Positions 26,234 through 35,050 of a stretch of 64,000 nucleotides of DNA are shown piece by piece; within the stretch, counting starts at the first letter, position 1, and the number at the start of each line of letters is the position of its first letter. The DNA is from UBA9655 sp964597045 (lineage in GTDB: Bacteria > Pseudomonadota > Alphaproteobacteria > UBA9655), in assembly GCA_964597045.1 (NCBI GenBank), contig CAZQWE010000008.1, forward strand, positions 1 through 64,000, written 5' to 3'. Under the pieces are notes generated by a model. That model worked only from the letters and a program-made list of their open reading frames with translations, was not told the DNA's origin and did no database searches. Both the position numbers and the translations under genes were made by a program.

Positions 26234-26596
26234 TCATTTCTTAGCGAGGAGCCCATTAAGAAAATCATTTGTTTTTGCAAGTTCCCTCTGAATATTGGCA
26301 TCAACTTCTTCAGGTGTGCGGTCTTTAGTAATAGCTCTATTGACTTTATACATGAATCTCGCTAAAGGATCATAAGCGGGTTGTGCCTGCACTGGAGTCT
26401 GTGCAGGAGCAACAGCTTGCCTTGGTTCTTCTTGGGGCTGTGGTTGAGGTTGCTGAGGTTGCTGTCTCTGTACAGCACGACGTCCTTCTTCCTGTTGAGC
26501 AGGTTGATTGCCATTGCCACCACGGGCATAAACAGCAGGAGTTATCATAAGGCTAGTGAGGATAACAGTAAGTAACAACTTCTTTGACTTCATCAT
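26234..26596 (-). CDS. Small exported protein rich in glutamine and proline
   Basis: About 120 residues from ATG 26596 (GGAG upstream). A signal peptide (MMKSKKLLLTVILTSLMITPAVYA) is followed by a low-complexity region of Q and P (RQQPQQPQPQPQEEPRQA) and a C-terminal helical part with DPLARFMYKVNRAI. I do not recognise a family. Together with the VOC gene it occupies the gap between bamB and der. A longer in-frame start to 26656 exists but would bury the signal peptide. Confidence 0.7.
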   Translation of the reverse strand: MMKSKKLLLTVILTSLMITPAVYARGGNGNQPAQQEEGRRAVQRQQPQQPQPQPQEEPRQAVAPAQTPVQAQPAYDPLARFMYKVNRAITKDRTPEEVDANIQRELAKTNDFLNGLLAKK

Positions 26597-26659
26597 TTTA
26601 ATCTCCATTAATACAATATCATTTACAAATATAATATAGATATCAGCAATTAGCAAATA

Positions 26660-27067
26660 TTATTTCTGCGTTAAAAAACACCATGTATAATTATCATTAT
26701 CCGCAAGGCGACACATACGAGCGCCCCAAAACATATCTTCGGGTTCCGAAACTGATGTTGCGCCTTGTCCCACAGCAGATGTATAGAACTGATCCACATT
26801 CTCACATTCAATGCATAAAGTGATGGGAGAGGCTGTTGAACTTGTTTTCGGAGATTGTAAATTGCCACCATACGCCCCTTCTTTACCACACATGATGAGC
26901 TGACCTTTATAGAGCATTTCTGCGTGTACGGGAGTTCCGCTCTCATCGTTGTTGATTTCCAGGATCTCAAAGTTAAAGGCCTTATTATAAAACTGGGTGG
27001 CTTTGGTTACATCCTGAACAGTGATGTAAGGGGAGAGAATGGCATTTGCGGCAGCTTTGTTTGACAT
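26660..27067 (-). CDS. VOC-superfamily (glyoxalase/PhnB-like) protein
   Basis: A 135-residue protein of the vicinal-oxygen-chelate fold. It starts with SPYITVQDVTKATQFYNKAFNFE, and the two beta-alpha-beta-beta-beta modules are apparent, with CGKEG in the middle and CIECENVDQFYTSAVGQG in the second. Members bind metal and act on small molecules or confer resistance; here the function is unknown. GGAGCC precedes the ATG. It heads a two-gene minus-strand pair inserted between bamB and der. Confidence 0.87.
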   Translation of the reverse strand: MSNKAAANAILSPYITVQDVTKATQFYNKAFNFEILEINNDESGTPVHAEMLYKGQLIMCGKEGAYGGNLQSPKTSSTASPITLCIECENVDQFYTSAVGQGATSVSEPEDMFWGARMCRLADNDNYTWCFLTQK

Positions 27068-27203
27068 GGTGTGGCTCCTTTTTTTAATTATTCTGATGTT
27101 ACTCTAGTATATAAAAATCCTAAACAAAAGGTTCCTCATAGTAAGCACTTGCAGGACTATGTTGAAATGCTTACATTACACAAAGATTTAGGAAACAGTA
27201 ATC

Positions 27204-28574
27204 ATGATTTTATCCGAAACATTTTGCCGAAAACATGGACTGAAGGTAGCTATTGTCGGCCGACCTAATGTTGGCAAATCAACGCTCTTTAATCGTCTTG
27301 CGGGCAAGCGGATGGCGATTGTTCACGATATGCCAGGCGTGACGCGTGACCGAAGGGATGCTTATGGTCAACTAGGGGATATTCCTTTAAAACTCATTGA
27401 TACGGCTGGTCTGGAGGATAAAAATAAAGATCCTTTGATGGAAGGGATGAGGACGCAAGTTATCGAAGCTATCAAGAATTCCGATGTTGTCCTTTTTGTT
27501 ATTGATGGAAGAGAAGGAATCACACCTCTAGATGACTCATTTGCACGGATTGTACGAAAGGCTCAAAAGCCAGTTTTATTGCTTGCCAATAAATGTGAGG
27601 GAAAAGCAGGTGTTAATGCCGTTGCAGAAGCCTGGGGACTTGGCTTTGGGGAACCTATTCCCACCTCTGCGGAACATGGGATGGGGTTAGATACAGTTTA
27701 TGAACAGCTTGCGCCTTTTTACAAAGGACCTCAGTTTTCTGAAGAAGAGGCAGAAGATGAATCGGCTCCACTCCAACTGGCAATTGTAGGACGCCCTAAT
27801 GTAGGTAAATCAACTTTGATGAATCAGTTGTTGGGTTTTGACCGTGTATTAACAGGACCAGAAGCGGGTGTAACTCGTGATTCTATAGGTATGGAATGGA
27901 CCTATAATGATCGGCATATTCGCCTCATCGATACGGCTGGAATGCGCAAGCGATCAAAAGTTACGGAAAAGCTGGAATGGTTGTCTACGTCTGATAGCTT
28001 AACGTCAATTCAATATGCTCAGGTTGTTGTTCTTGTTTGCGATGCGACAGGGCCCCTTGAAAAGCAAGATCTTTATATTGCCTCAAAGGTTATTGAGGAG
28101 GGAAGATGTTTGGTCCTTGCTTTGAATAAATGGGATTTAGTATCAAATAAACAGGAATTATTAGGTGATCTAAAACACCGTCTTCAACATGCTCTCCCAC
28201 AAGTTCATGGTATTCCACTGATTCCTTTGTCTGCCCTGACGGGGAAAAATAAGGAAAAACTCATGGACGCTGTTCTGTCCCTCTATGATGTCTGGAATGA
28301 GCGGATTTCAACGTCTCGATTGAACCGGTGGCTTGAAGGCTTAGTGGCCCATCATCCTCCACCTTTGGTTTCCGGACGTCGGATAAAGGTAAAATATCTA
28401 ACTCAAATTAAAACTAGGCCACCGACGTTTGTTCTTTTTACAAGCAAAGCTGAGGAACTTCCTGACTCCTATGCGCGTTATGTTGTTAATGGTTTGCGGG
28501 AAACTTTTGGACTTGAGGGCGTACCCATACGCCTTTCTGTTAAATCTGGTAAAAATCCATACACGGATAAGTGA
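27204..28574 (+). CDS. der: Ribosome assembly GTPase Der (EngA)
   Basis: A 456-residue double GTPase that helps 50S subunit maturation. Each G domain has VGRPNVGKST (near residues 17 and 195) and the switch DTAG (LIDTAGLED; LIDTAGMRK). NKCEG and NKWD are the G4 motifs. A KH-like C-terminal domain begins near residue 370 and ends GVPIRLSVKSGKNPYTDK. ATG 27204 has AGGA upstream. It adds about 12 residues before the usual LKVAIVGRP start, which is slightly long. Confidence 0.96.
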   Translation: MILSETFCRKHGLKVAIVGRPNVGKSTLFNRLAGKRMAIVHDMPGVTRDRRDAYGQLGDIPLKLIDTAGLEDKNKDPLMEGMRTQVIEAIKNSDVVLFVIDGREGITPLDDSFARIVRKAQKPVLLLANKCEGKAGVNAVAEAWGLGFGEPIPTSAEHGMGLDTVYEQLAPFYKGPQFSEEEAEDESAPLQLAIVGRPNVGKSTLMNQLLGFDRVLTGPEAGVTRDSIGMEWTYNDRHIRLIDTAGMRKRSKVTEKLEWLSTSDSLTSIQYAQVVVLVCDATGPLEKQDLYIASKVIEEGRCLVLALNKWDLVSNKQELLGDLKHRLQHALPQVHGIPLIPLSALTGKNKEKLMDAVLSLYDVWNERISTSRLNRWLEGLVAHHPPPLVSGRRIKVKYLTQIKTRPPTFVLFTSKAEELPDSYARYVVNGLRETFGLEGVPIRLSVKSGKNPYTDK

Positions 28575-28613
28575 TATTCTGATAGACTGTCCTAAAATTG
28601 CAGGAGCAGGGCT

Positions 28614-31271
28614 ATGAACTATCATCATCAAACACGAAAGACACTCACCGTTGATGGGAAAGACTATATCTACTACTCTTTAGAAGACGCTTCCAAACAT
28701 TTAGGGGATATCAGCCGTCTCCCTTACTGTTTAAAAGTTCTACTCGAAAATTTGCTTCGTCTTCAAGATGATGTGGCCGTAAAAGCTAAGGATATTGAAG
28801 CCATGGCAACTTGGGTAAAATCCAAAACATCCGCTCATGAAGTGGCTTTTACCCCAGCTCGTGTACTCATGCAGGATTTTACTGGTGTTCCTGCGGTTGT
28901 GGATCTTGCAGCAATGAGAGATGCTATCGCTCGTATGGGTGGAAACCCAAATATTATTAATCCATTGGCACCTGTTGATTTGATTATCGATCACTCGGTA
29001 ATTGTTGACCGTTATGCAACAGACGATTCCTATGTATTTAACGTGGGTAAGGAAGTGGAGCGTAACTACGAACGGTATGCTTTTTTGAAATGGGGTCAAA
29101 AGGCCTTTAATAACTTTAGAGTTGTTCCCCCCGGCACAGGTATCTGTCACCAAGTCAATCTTGAGTACTTGGGTCAAGTCGTGTGGATGTCAGAAAGGGA
29201 AGGACGCCTTGAGGCTTATCCGGATACACTCGTTGGCACAGATAGTCATACAACCATGATAAATGGTCTTGGAATTCTAGGTTGGGGAGTTGGAGGAATT
29301 GAAGCAGAGGCAGCGATGCTAGGTCAGCCGTTCTCTATGGTTATTCCGGACGTTGTAGGCTTCCGTATTGATGGAAAGCTTAAGGAAGGAGCAACAGCTA
29401 CGGACCTTGTTTTGACTGTCACCCAAATGCTCAGATCCCATGGTGTGGTTAATAAGTTCGTCGAGTTTTATGGTCCTGGTCTGAAATACCTGACCATTGC
29501 AGATCGAGCAACCATTGGGAACATGTCCCCTGAATACGGGGCGACTTGTGGAATATTTCCAATCGATGAGGAAACCCTATCCTATTTAAGATTCACAAAT
29601 CGCGATCCTCATCGTGTCAATCTGGTTGAGGCATATGCAAAGGCTCAAGGCCTATGGCACGGGGCTGATCCTGTTTTTACAGAGACGATCGAGCTTAACT
29701 TGGATGATGTAGAACCTTGTCTTGCGGGTCCAAAAAGACCACAGGATAAGATCCTTCTTAAGAATGCTGTATCTTCCGCAACGTCAACACTTGCAAGTGA
29801 AGGTAAGAAGAGTAAGCAAACCTCACAAATCCCTGTTGAAGGTGAACCTTATACCTTGAGCGATGGGGATGTTGTCATCGCCGCCATCACAAGCTGCACA
29901 AACACGTCTAATCCAATGGTGATGTTGGGAGCTGGACTTCTTGCTCGGAACGCTTTCATAAAGGGTATAAAGCCAAAACCATGGGTGAAAACCTCTCTGG
30001 CTCCTGGTAGTCAGGTGGTGAGTGACTATTATGAGAAGGCAGGTCTTCAGAAGGATTTAGATGCTTTGGGTTTTAACCTTGTGGGGTATGGATGCACGAC
30101 CTGTATTGGAAACTCAGGTCCACTGAATGATCCTATTGCAAAGGCTATTGATGCGAACGACCTATCCATGGCAGCGGTTCTCTCAGGTAACAGGAACTTT
30201 GAGGGACGCATTCATCCTCAAGTAAAGATGGATTACCTAATGTCGCCTCCCCTTGTTGTGGCTTACGCCCTAGCAGGCTCAATGCTGGTTGATTTAAACA
30301 AGGATCCGCTTGGGAACGACCCTGACGGGAACCCTGTTTATCTCAGGGATATCTGGCCAAGTAATGCTGAAATACAAGAATTTATGAGGAGTTGTCTCAC
30401 CCCTGAGATGTTCACAAAACGCTATTCCAATGTTTTTGAGGGAACAGATGATTGGAAGAAAATGAAGATTGAAGGAGATCTGACCTATGCGTGGCCAACA
30501 AGTACCTATGTCAAGCATCCTCCTTTCTTTGAAAATATGCCAAAGCAACCAGAAGCTTTAGGAAATATTATGGGTGCACGTCCCCTTGCGATCTTAGGGG
30601 ACAGTATTACAACGGATCATATCTCACCTGCAGGAAGTATAAAGAAGGATAGTCCTGCTGGACTCTATCTCTTGGGTCATGATATTCCTGTCGCAGATTT
30701 CAACTCCTATGGTTCAAGGCGTGGAAATCATGAAGTGATGATGCGTGGAACTTTTGCTAATATTCGCCTTCAAAATGAAATGACGCCGAACATCACGGGG
30801 GGCATGACAAAACATATGCCGGATGGAGAGATTCTCTCCATTTATGATGCAGCCATGAGGTATCAATCTGAAGGAACACCTCTAGTCATCATAGCGGGTA
30901 AAGAATATGGAACAGGCTCCTCACGCGACTGGGCCGCCAAAGGCCCTCGTCTCCTTGGTGTAAAAGCTGTTATTGCTGAGAGCTTTGAACGTATCCACAG
31001 AAGTAACCTTGTCGGTATGGGAGTGCTTCCTCTGGTGTTTACCGAAGGAATGTCAAGGAAGTCCTTGAATTTAGACGGAACAGAAATCATTGATATTGAA
31101 GTACTTACGAGTGAAATTCATCCCAAAATGACACTAACGGCTACCATTCACCGTAGTGACGGAAGAAAAGAGAAGATCAAACTCCTATGTCGCATTGATA
31201 CAGAAAACGAAGTTGAATACTTTAAGCATGGAGGTATTCTTCAATTTGTTATACGGAAGCTGATGAAATAA
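28614..31271 (+). CDS. acnA: Aconitate hydratase A
   Basis: An 885-residue monomeric aconitase of the IRP/AcnA class, converting citrate to isocitrate in the TCA cycle. Cluster cysteines are seen in ITSCTNTSNP and GYGCTTCIGNSGPL. The substrate region DSHTTMINGLG and the swivel domain with GSSRDWAAKGP are present, and QDFTGVPAVVDLA is the typical early motif. The length is full. It follows der by 39 bases on the same strand and ends next to a dispersed repeat. Confidence 0.97.
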   Translation: MNYHHQTRKTLTVDGKDYIYYSLEDASKHLGDISRLPYCLKVLLENLLRLQDDVAVKAKDIEAMATWVKSKTSAHEVAFTPARVLMQDFTGVPAVVDLAAMRDAIARMGGNPNIINPLAPVDLIIDHSVIVDRYATDDSYVFNVGKEVERNYERYAFLKWGQKAFNNFRVVPPGTGICHQVNLEYLGQVVWMSEREGRLEAYPDTLVGTDSHTTMINGLGILGWGVGGIEAEAAMLGQPFSMVIPDVVGFRIDGKLKEGATATDLVLTVTQMLRSHGVVNKFVEFYGPGLKYLTIADRATIGNMSPEYGATCGIFPIDEETLSYLRFTNRDPHRVNLVEAYAKAQGLWHGADPVFTETIELNLDDVEPCLAGPKRPQDKILLKNAVSSATSTLASEGKKSKQTSQIPVEGEPYTLSDGDVVIAAITSCTNTSNPMVMLGAGLLARNAFIKGIKPKPWVKTSLAPGSQVVSDYYEKAGLQKDLDALGFNLVGYGCTTCIGNSGPLNDPIAKAIDANDLSMAAVLSGNRNFEGRIHPQVKMDYLMSPPLVVAYALAGSMLVDLNKDPLGNDPDGNPVYLRDIWPSNAEIQEFMRSCLTPEMFTKRYSNVFEGTDDWKKMKIEGDLTYAWPTSTYVKHPPFFENMPKQPEALGNIMGARPLAILGDSITTDHISPAGSIKKDSPAGLYLLGHDIPVADFNSYGSRRGNHEVMMRGTFANIRLQNEMTPNITGGMTKHMPDGEILSIYDAAMRYQSEGTPLVIIAGKEYGTGSSRDWAAKGPRLLGVKAVIAESFERIHRSNLVGMGVLPLVFTEGMSRKSLNLDGTEIIDIEVLTSEIHPKMTLTATIHRSDGRKEKIKLLCRIDTENEVEYFKHGGILQFVIRKLMK

Positions 31272-31297
31272 AGATGTTATCTATGGTCATTAACACA

Positions 31298-31457
31298 GGG
31301 CGTCATCCTCCCAAGTCCATCAAGAGCGACGTAGGAGCGAAGATGGACGAATGCGGGGATCCAGGACAAAACCAATTGCGTAGCAATGAGAATTTTTTTT
31401 CATCCCTTTGGGATGAGATATTGGCCATGGATCCCTGCTTTCGCAAGGATGACGCCC
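31298..31457. repeat. GCGTCATCC/GGATGACGC repeat, 160-base copy
   Basis: Perfect 12-base terminal arms GGGCGTCATCCT (31298-31309) and AGGATGACGCCC (31446-31457), with inner GGGGATCCA/TGGATCCC arms. The size and ends are like a miniature inverted-repeat element. It runs up to the start of the nucleotidyltransferase gene. Confidence 0.88.
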
Positions 31458-31484
31458 TTGAGTGGGATGGAGGTTAGCAATAAG

Positions 31485-31943
31485 ATGATTTACTCCTTCC
31501 CAGACAATCTGCCCCATTTCCCCAAAGGAAAGAAAGTCGTCCTGGTTGGTGGTGTCTTTGATCTGATCCATATTGGCCATTTGGATTTTCTCAAAGCTGC
31601 CAAAGGGCAGGGGGATGTTTTGGTTGTGGCTCTTGAATCAAAAGATATCGTTCTTCAATCAAAGAATCGCAATCCTGTTCATTCTCAGCTGCAACGAGCA
31701 GAAATACTATCCTATTTAAATTGTGTTGACGGTATTATTCTCCTTCCTCCAATGAAGGGATATGAGGATTATCTCAAGCTTGTGAGAGAACTCAAACCCC
31801 ATGTTATCGCCGTCACAAAAGGCGAGCCATATATTCAAGAGAAAGAACAGCAGGCTGCACTTGTGGGAGCGCGCGTTATGATTGTCAATAATCGTATACG
31901 TGGGTTTTCTACAACTGATATTCTCGATCATTATTGTAAGTAA
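31485..31943 (+). CDS. Nucleotidyltransferase of the RfaE/TagD type
   Basis: A 152-residue nucleotidyltransferase. The HxGH motif is in GGVFDLIHIGHLDFL, the middle VIAVTKGEPY follows, and RGFSTTDIL contains the serine motif that ends the fold. Members make ADP-heptose (RfaE/HldE C-terminal type) or CDP-glycerol. Which substrate applies is not decidable, though an envelope role is likely. I chose ATG 31485 because GGAGG at 31469 is well placed. The frame is open to 31386, but that would include 33 codons that mostly derive from the repeat upstream. Confidence 0.85.
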   Translation: MIYSFPDNLPHFPKGKKVVLVGGVFDLIHIGHLDFLKAAKGQGDVLVVALESKDIVLQSKNRNPVHSQLQRAEILSYLNCVDGIILLPPMKGYEDYLKLVRELKPHVIAVTKGEPYIQEKEQQAALVGARVMIVNNRIRGFSTTDILDHYCK

Positions 31944-31993
31944 TTATTAACAAATAAATAATATACTTGTAATGTAAGTATATAGGTGTTGTT

Positions 31994-32794
31994 ATGAAAA
32001 AGTATGATGGTTATGCTCTTATTACAGGAGGAAGTAGTGGTATAGGTCTTGAATTTGCTAAAGCGTTAGCTTCAAGAGGATACAATCTTGTATTGGTTGC
32101 AAGGGATGAAAATAAACTTAAGAAAGTCACTGATGATCTAAAGAAAACCTCTTCGATGGATGTCATTCCTATAGCTCAAGATTTATCTAAACTTGATGCA
32201 ACAGATAAAATTTATGATCAATTAGAGAAAAAGAAAGTACATGTTGGTTTGCTGATTAATAATGCAGGGATGGCAGCCGTTTCTCCATTTCACAAAGTAG
32301 ATAGAAAATATGAAGAAGATATGATCGAGACAAGCTGTTTTGCACTTACAGAATTAACTTATAAATTTCTTCCCAACATGTTGCAGAAGAAATCTGGAGG
32401 AGTCATTTTTATTTCAAGTATGGCTGCTTTCGCACCTGCAACGCCTTTTAATGCTGTTTATGGAGCAACAAGAGCTTATATCCTAAAACTGGGAGTTTCT
32501 TTACATGCAGAGTATAAAGAAGAGGGTGTTGATATACTAACCGTATGTCCGGGGATTGTGGATACTCCATTTCATGATAAGAAAGAAACAGGACGGCCTG
32601 CAGCACGTGCCCTGAGTGTCACGGATGTTGTTGAAAAATCACTCAATTCATTAGGAAATAAGATTATCTTAAGAATTCCAAGCGATCCTTTGCAGCGAAT
32701 ACTATTGAGTATTGCTCCATTTTTTCCAATAAAGCTTGGTGAAATTTTATCTCTGAAATACGTTAATGACATTTTTAAACTAACTTTAAAATAA
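31994..32794 (+). CDS. Short-chain dehydrogenase/reductase with altered active site
   Basis: A 266-residue Rossmann-fold oxidoreductase. The cofactor motif TGGSSGIG is at residues 11-18, NNAG at 89-92, and the catalytic serine in ISSMAAF near residue 141. The catalytic Y-x-x-x-K reads YGATR (Y156, R160), so the usual lysine is arginine (AGA, one base from lysine AAA). The enzyme may be inactive or altered. The substrate is unknown. A terminator follows immediately, and its stem overlaps the 3' end of the convergent rcdA gene. Confidence 0.9.
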   Translation: MKKYDGYALITGGSSGIGLEFAKALASRGYNLVLVARDENKLKKVTDDLKKTSSMDVIPIAQDLSKLDATDKIYDQLEKKKVHVGLLINNAGMAAVSPFHKVDRKYEEDMIETSCFALTELTYKFLPNMLQKKSGGVIFISSMAAFAPATPFNAVYGATRAYILKLGVSLHAEYKEEGVDILTVCPGIVDTPFHDKKETGRPAARALSVTDVVEKSLNSLGNKIILRIPSDPLQRILLSIAPFFPIKLGEILSLKYVNDIFKLTLK

Positions 32795-32822
32795 CCCCTA
32801 ACCTTTTAAGGGGTCTTTTTTT
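32794..32822 (+). terminator. Terminator of the SDR gene, overlapping the rcdA 3' end
   Basis: ACCCCT (32794-32799) pairs with AGGGGT (32809-32814), followed by CTTTTTTT. The last codons of the convergent rcdA lie inside the stem. Confidence 0.85.
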
Positions 32823-33235
32823 ATGTCTTCAGGTTGCAAGTGTTCTTGTCGAAAAACATCATCAAGTCGCAAGATTCGTTCATAGAGAAGTCGACTTTCT
32901 TTGAGTAGCTCGCGAAGACGAGGGGGGATTGCTATATCTTCCTCTGAATCACTTTCGATGCATGTTTGACCCCGGAGGACTTGATAGCCTTCCGTTAGAA
33001 TTTCCTCACGGGTAACGTCTCCAGAAAGGATAGCTTTTTGAAGTGTTAGCCAGGTAATAATTTGAGTAAGGCGTATGGTGACCCGCATTGCCTCGCAGCT
33101 GATACGAAAAGTTTCATGGGGGCCTAGATCTTCTACATCGATAGGGGCTTGCCATTTTATATACTCATGTGTTAAATGAAGTAAATCTTGAGCAGAAGAC
33201 AAAGTTTGATTTAAAAATGTTAGAGGTTTATTCAT
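32798..33235 (-). CDS. rcdA: RcdA homologue (DUF1465)
   Basis: A 145-residue helical protein of the alphaproteobacterial DUF1465 family, whose Caulobacter member RcdA acts as an adaptor in CtrA degradation by ClpXP. Features are the segment CEAMRVTIRLTQIITWLTLQ, typical of the core helices, and the C-terminal IPPRLRELLKESRLLYERILRL. This suggests CtrA-type cell-cycle control, but no ctrA, cpdR or popA is in the window, so the pathway is inference. Two tandem palindromes lie upstream. The 3' end overlaps the SDR terminator. Confidence 0.8.
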   Translation of the reverse strand: MNKPLTFLNQTLSSAQDLLHLTHEYIKWQAPIDVEDLGPHETFRISCEAMRVTIRLTQIITWLTLQKAILSGDVTREEILTEGYQVLRGQTCIESDSEEDIAIPPRLRELLKESRLLYERILRLDDVFRQEHLQPEDIKKDPLKG

Positions 33236-33254
33236 TCAATATCTCAAAATACAA

Positions 33255-33284
33255 TACTATATTTATAGAGTACTATATTTATAG
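33255..33284 (-). promoter_or_regulatory. Tandem 14-base repeats upstream of rcdA
   Basis: TACTATATTTATAG occurs at 33255-33268 and again at 33271-33284, a 16-base period. Each contains the palindrome CTATA-TT-TATAG. It is 20 bases before the rcdA start, so it could be a paired operator or the promoter core. Confidence 0.45.
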
Positions 33285-33354
33285 TTAATAAAATATTTAT
33301 TTGTGTTTGCGAGTCAAGGCTATTAGGATGACGCCAAAGTAACAGGGAAAAAAC

Positions 33355-33780
33355 ATGATCATTTGGAAAAGAAAAACTGACGTTGAAACCTTAAGAGCTC
33401 TCTACAAAGAAAATCATATGGGGACTCATTTAGGAATAGAAATCACTGAATTTGGTGACGATTTTCTCAAAGGAAAAATGCCAGTGAATGAGAAAACTCG
33501 TCAACCCTATGGTATTATGCATGGAGGTGCTTCCTGTGTTTTAGCAGAAACCCTCGGAAGTGTGGGAGCTCTCTTGTGTGTTGAGAAGGACCACTATACT
33601 GTTGGTCTTGATATTAATACCAATCATATAAGGTCTATCACAGAAGGTTTTGTTATTGGAACAGCGAAGCCTTTTCATCTCGGCTCGTCAACACATGTGT
33701 GGGGAATCAAAATTAAGGATGAGAACGATAAACTCGTTTCCGTATCAAGGTTGACGGTTGCCGTTTTGAAGAGGAAATAA
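33355..33780 (+). CDS. PaaI/YdiI-type thioesterase
   Basis: A 141-residue hotdog-fold acyl-CoA thioesterase. The catalytic region is GIMHGGASCVLAETLGS (H, G, G then E). It ends VSRLTVAVLKRK. AGGG precedes ATG 33355. Members remove CoA from aromatic or medium-chain acyl groups; the substrate is unknown here. It faces the fadA end across a short gap. Confidence 0.92.
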   Translation: MIIWKRKTDVETLRALYKENHMGTHLGIEITEFGDDFLKGKMPVNEKTRQPYGIMHGGASCVLAETLGSVGALLCVEKDHYTVGLDINTNHIRSITEGFVIGTAKPFHLGSSTHVWGIKIKDENDKLVSVSRLTVAVLKRK

Positions 33781-33857
33781 ATTTATTTCTCTGAGTAATG
33801 TGTAGTGCCATTTTTAAAATTTCGGATTTCATCTGGCTTTGTATAGTCTAAGTTGGT

Positions 33858-35036
33858 TTAGCAAACCTCAAAAAGGCCTGCGGCTCCTTGACCACCGCCT
33901 ATACACATGGTTACGACGACATATTTAACACCACGACGTTTTCCTTCAATCAGAGCATGACCGACCAGACGGGATCCCGTCAGGCCATAAGGATGGCCGA
34001 TGGCAATGGCTCCTCCATCAACGTTCAATAAATCATCAGGAAGACCAAGTTTATCTCGTATGTAGATAACCTGTACTGCGAAGGCCTCATTGAGTTCCCA
34101 GAGACCGATATCCTTGATTTTAAGACCTGTTCTCTCGAGAAGACGGGGGATGGCGTATACCGGTCCAATTCCCATCTCATCAGGTTCACAACCGGCTGCA
34201 GCAAATCCTCGAAAGATCCCCAGAGGCTCAAGACCTCGTTTTTCCGCAAGCTTGGAATCCATCAAGACACATGCTGATGCACCGTCTGAGAACTGACTTG
34301 CGTTGCCTGCAGCTACTAGTCCTCCTGGCAAAGCTGATTTAATTTTTGACACCCCTTCTAGGGTTGTATCAGGGCGGATACCTTCATCAGCATCAATGGT
34401 GACTTCTTTCGTGTGAATCTCGTTGGTCCGTGGATCTGGAATGCCCATGGTAACAGTCATGGGAACAATTTCGTCCATAAACCTTCCTGAAGCCTGAGCA
34501 GCTGCCGCACGGAGCTGACTTCTAACCCCATATTCATCCATAGCTTCTCGGGATATATTATAGCGTTTTGCAACGACTTCAGCTGTTTCAAGCATTGTCA
34601 TATAAAGTTCTGGCTTATGCTGTAAAATCCAAGGATCAAGAGCCATATGCATATTCAGGTAAGGCTGAACACATGAGATAGATTCAAGTCCTCCTCCAAT
34701 CATGATGGGAACCTTATCCACAATGATTCTTTGAGCCGCAAAGGCTATCGCTTGAAGACCAGAAGAACAAAAGCGATTGACGGTCACACCAGCCGTTGAG
34801 ACGGGGAGCCCGGCTCGTATTGCAATGATCCTTGCAACATTGGCTCCTGTTGTGCCTTCAGGAAGGGCGCATCCCATAATAATGTCTTCGACTTCAGCGG
34901 GTTCAATTCCAGCGCGTTCAATAGCAGCATTTACAACATGGGCTCCCATTGTTGGGCCATATGTCATATTGAAGGCTCCTCGCCATGACTTAGCGAGTCC
35001 TGTACGAGCAGTGGATACGATTACAGCATCAGTCAT
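33858..35036 (-). CDS. fadA: Acetyl-CoA C-acyltransferase (thiolase)
   Basis: A 392-residue thiolase for the last step of beta-oxidation, splitting 3-ketoacyl-CoA with CoA. The nucleophile is in VNRFCSSGLQAIAFAA; the second active-site regions are GGAIAIGHPYGLTGSR and VVTMCIGGGQGAAGLFE. Length is typical. It lies 14 bases downstream of fadB on the same strand, making an operon of a multifunctional dehydrogenase and a thiolase. Confidence 0.95.
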   Translation of the reverse strand: MTDAVIVSTARTGLAKSWRGAFNMTYGPTMGAHVVNAAIERAGIEPAEVEDIIMGCALPEGTTGANVARIIAIRAGLPVSTAGVTVNRFCSSGLQAIAFAAQRIIVDKVPIMIGGGLESISCVQPYLNMHMALDPWILQHKPELYMTMLETAEVVAKRYNISREAMDEYGVRSQLRAAAAQASGRFMDEIVPMTVTMGIPDPRTNEIHTKEVTIDADEGIRPDTTLEGVSKIKSALPGGLVAAGNASQFSDGASACVLMDSKLAEKRGLEPLGIFRGFAAAGCEPDEMGIGPVYAIPRLLERTGLKIKDIGLWELNEAFAVQVIYIRDKLGLPDDLLNVDGGAIAIGHPYGLTGSRLVGHALIEGKRRGVKYVVVTMCIGGGQGAAGLFEVC

Positions 35037-35050
35037 TATAAGCTCCTAAA

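Noticed and set aside
33325..33335. AGGATGACGCC as a further repeat copy
   Set aside because: Only one 11-base arm end is present with no matching partner; it could be a fragment, but not supported as a copy.
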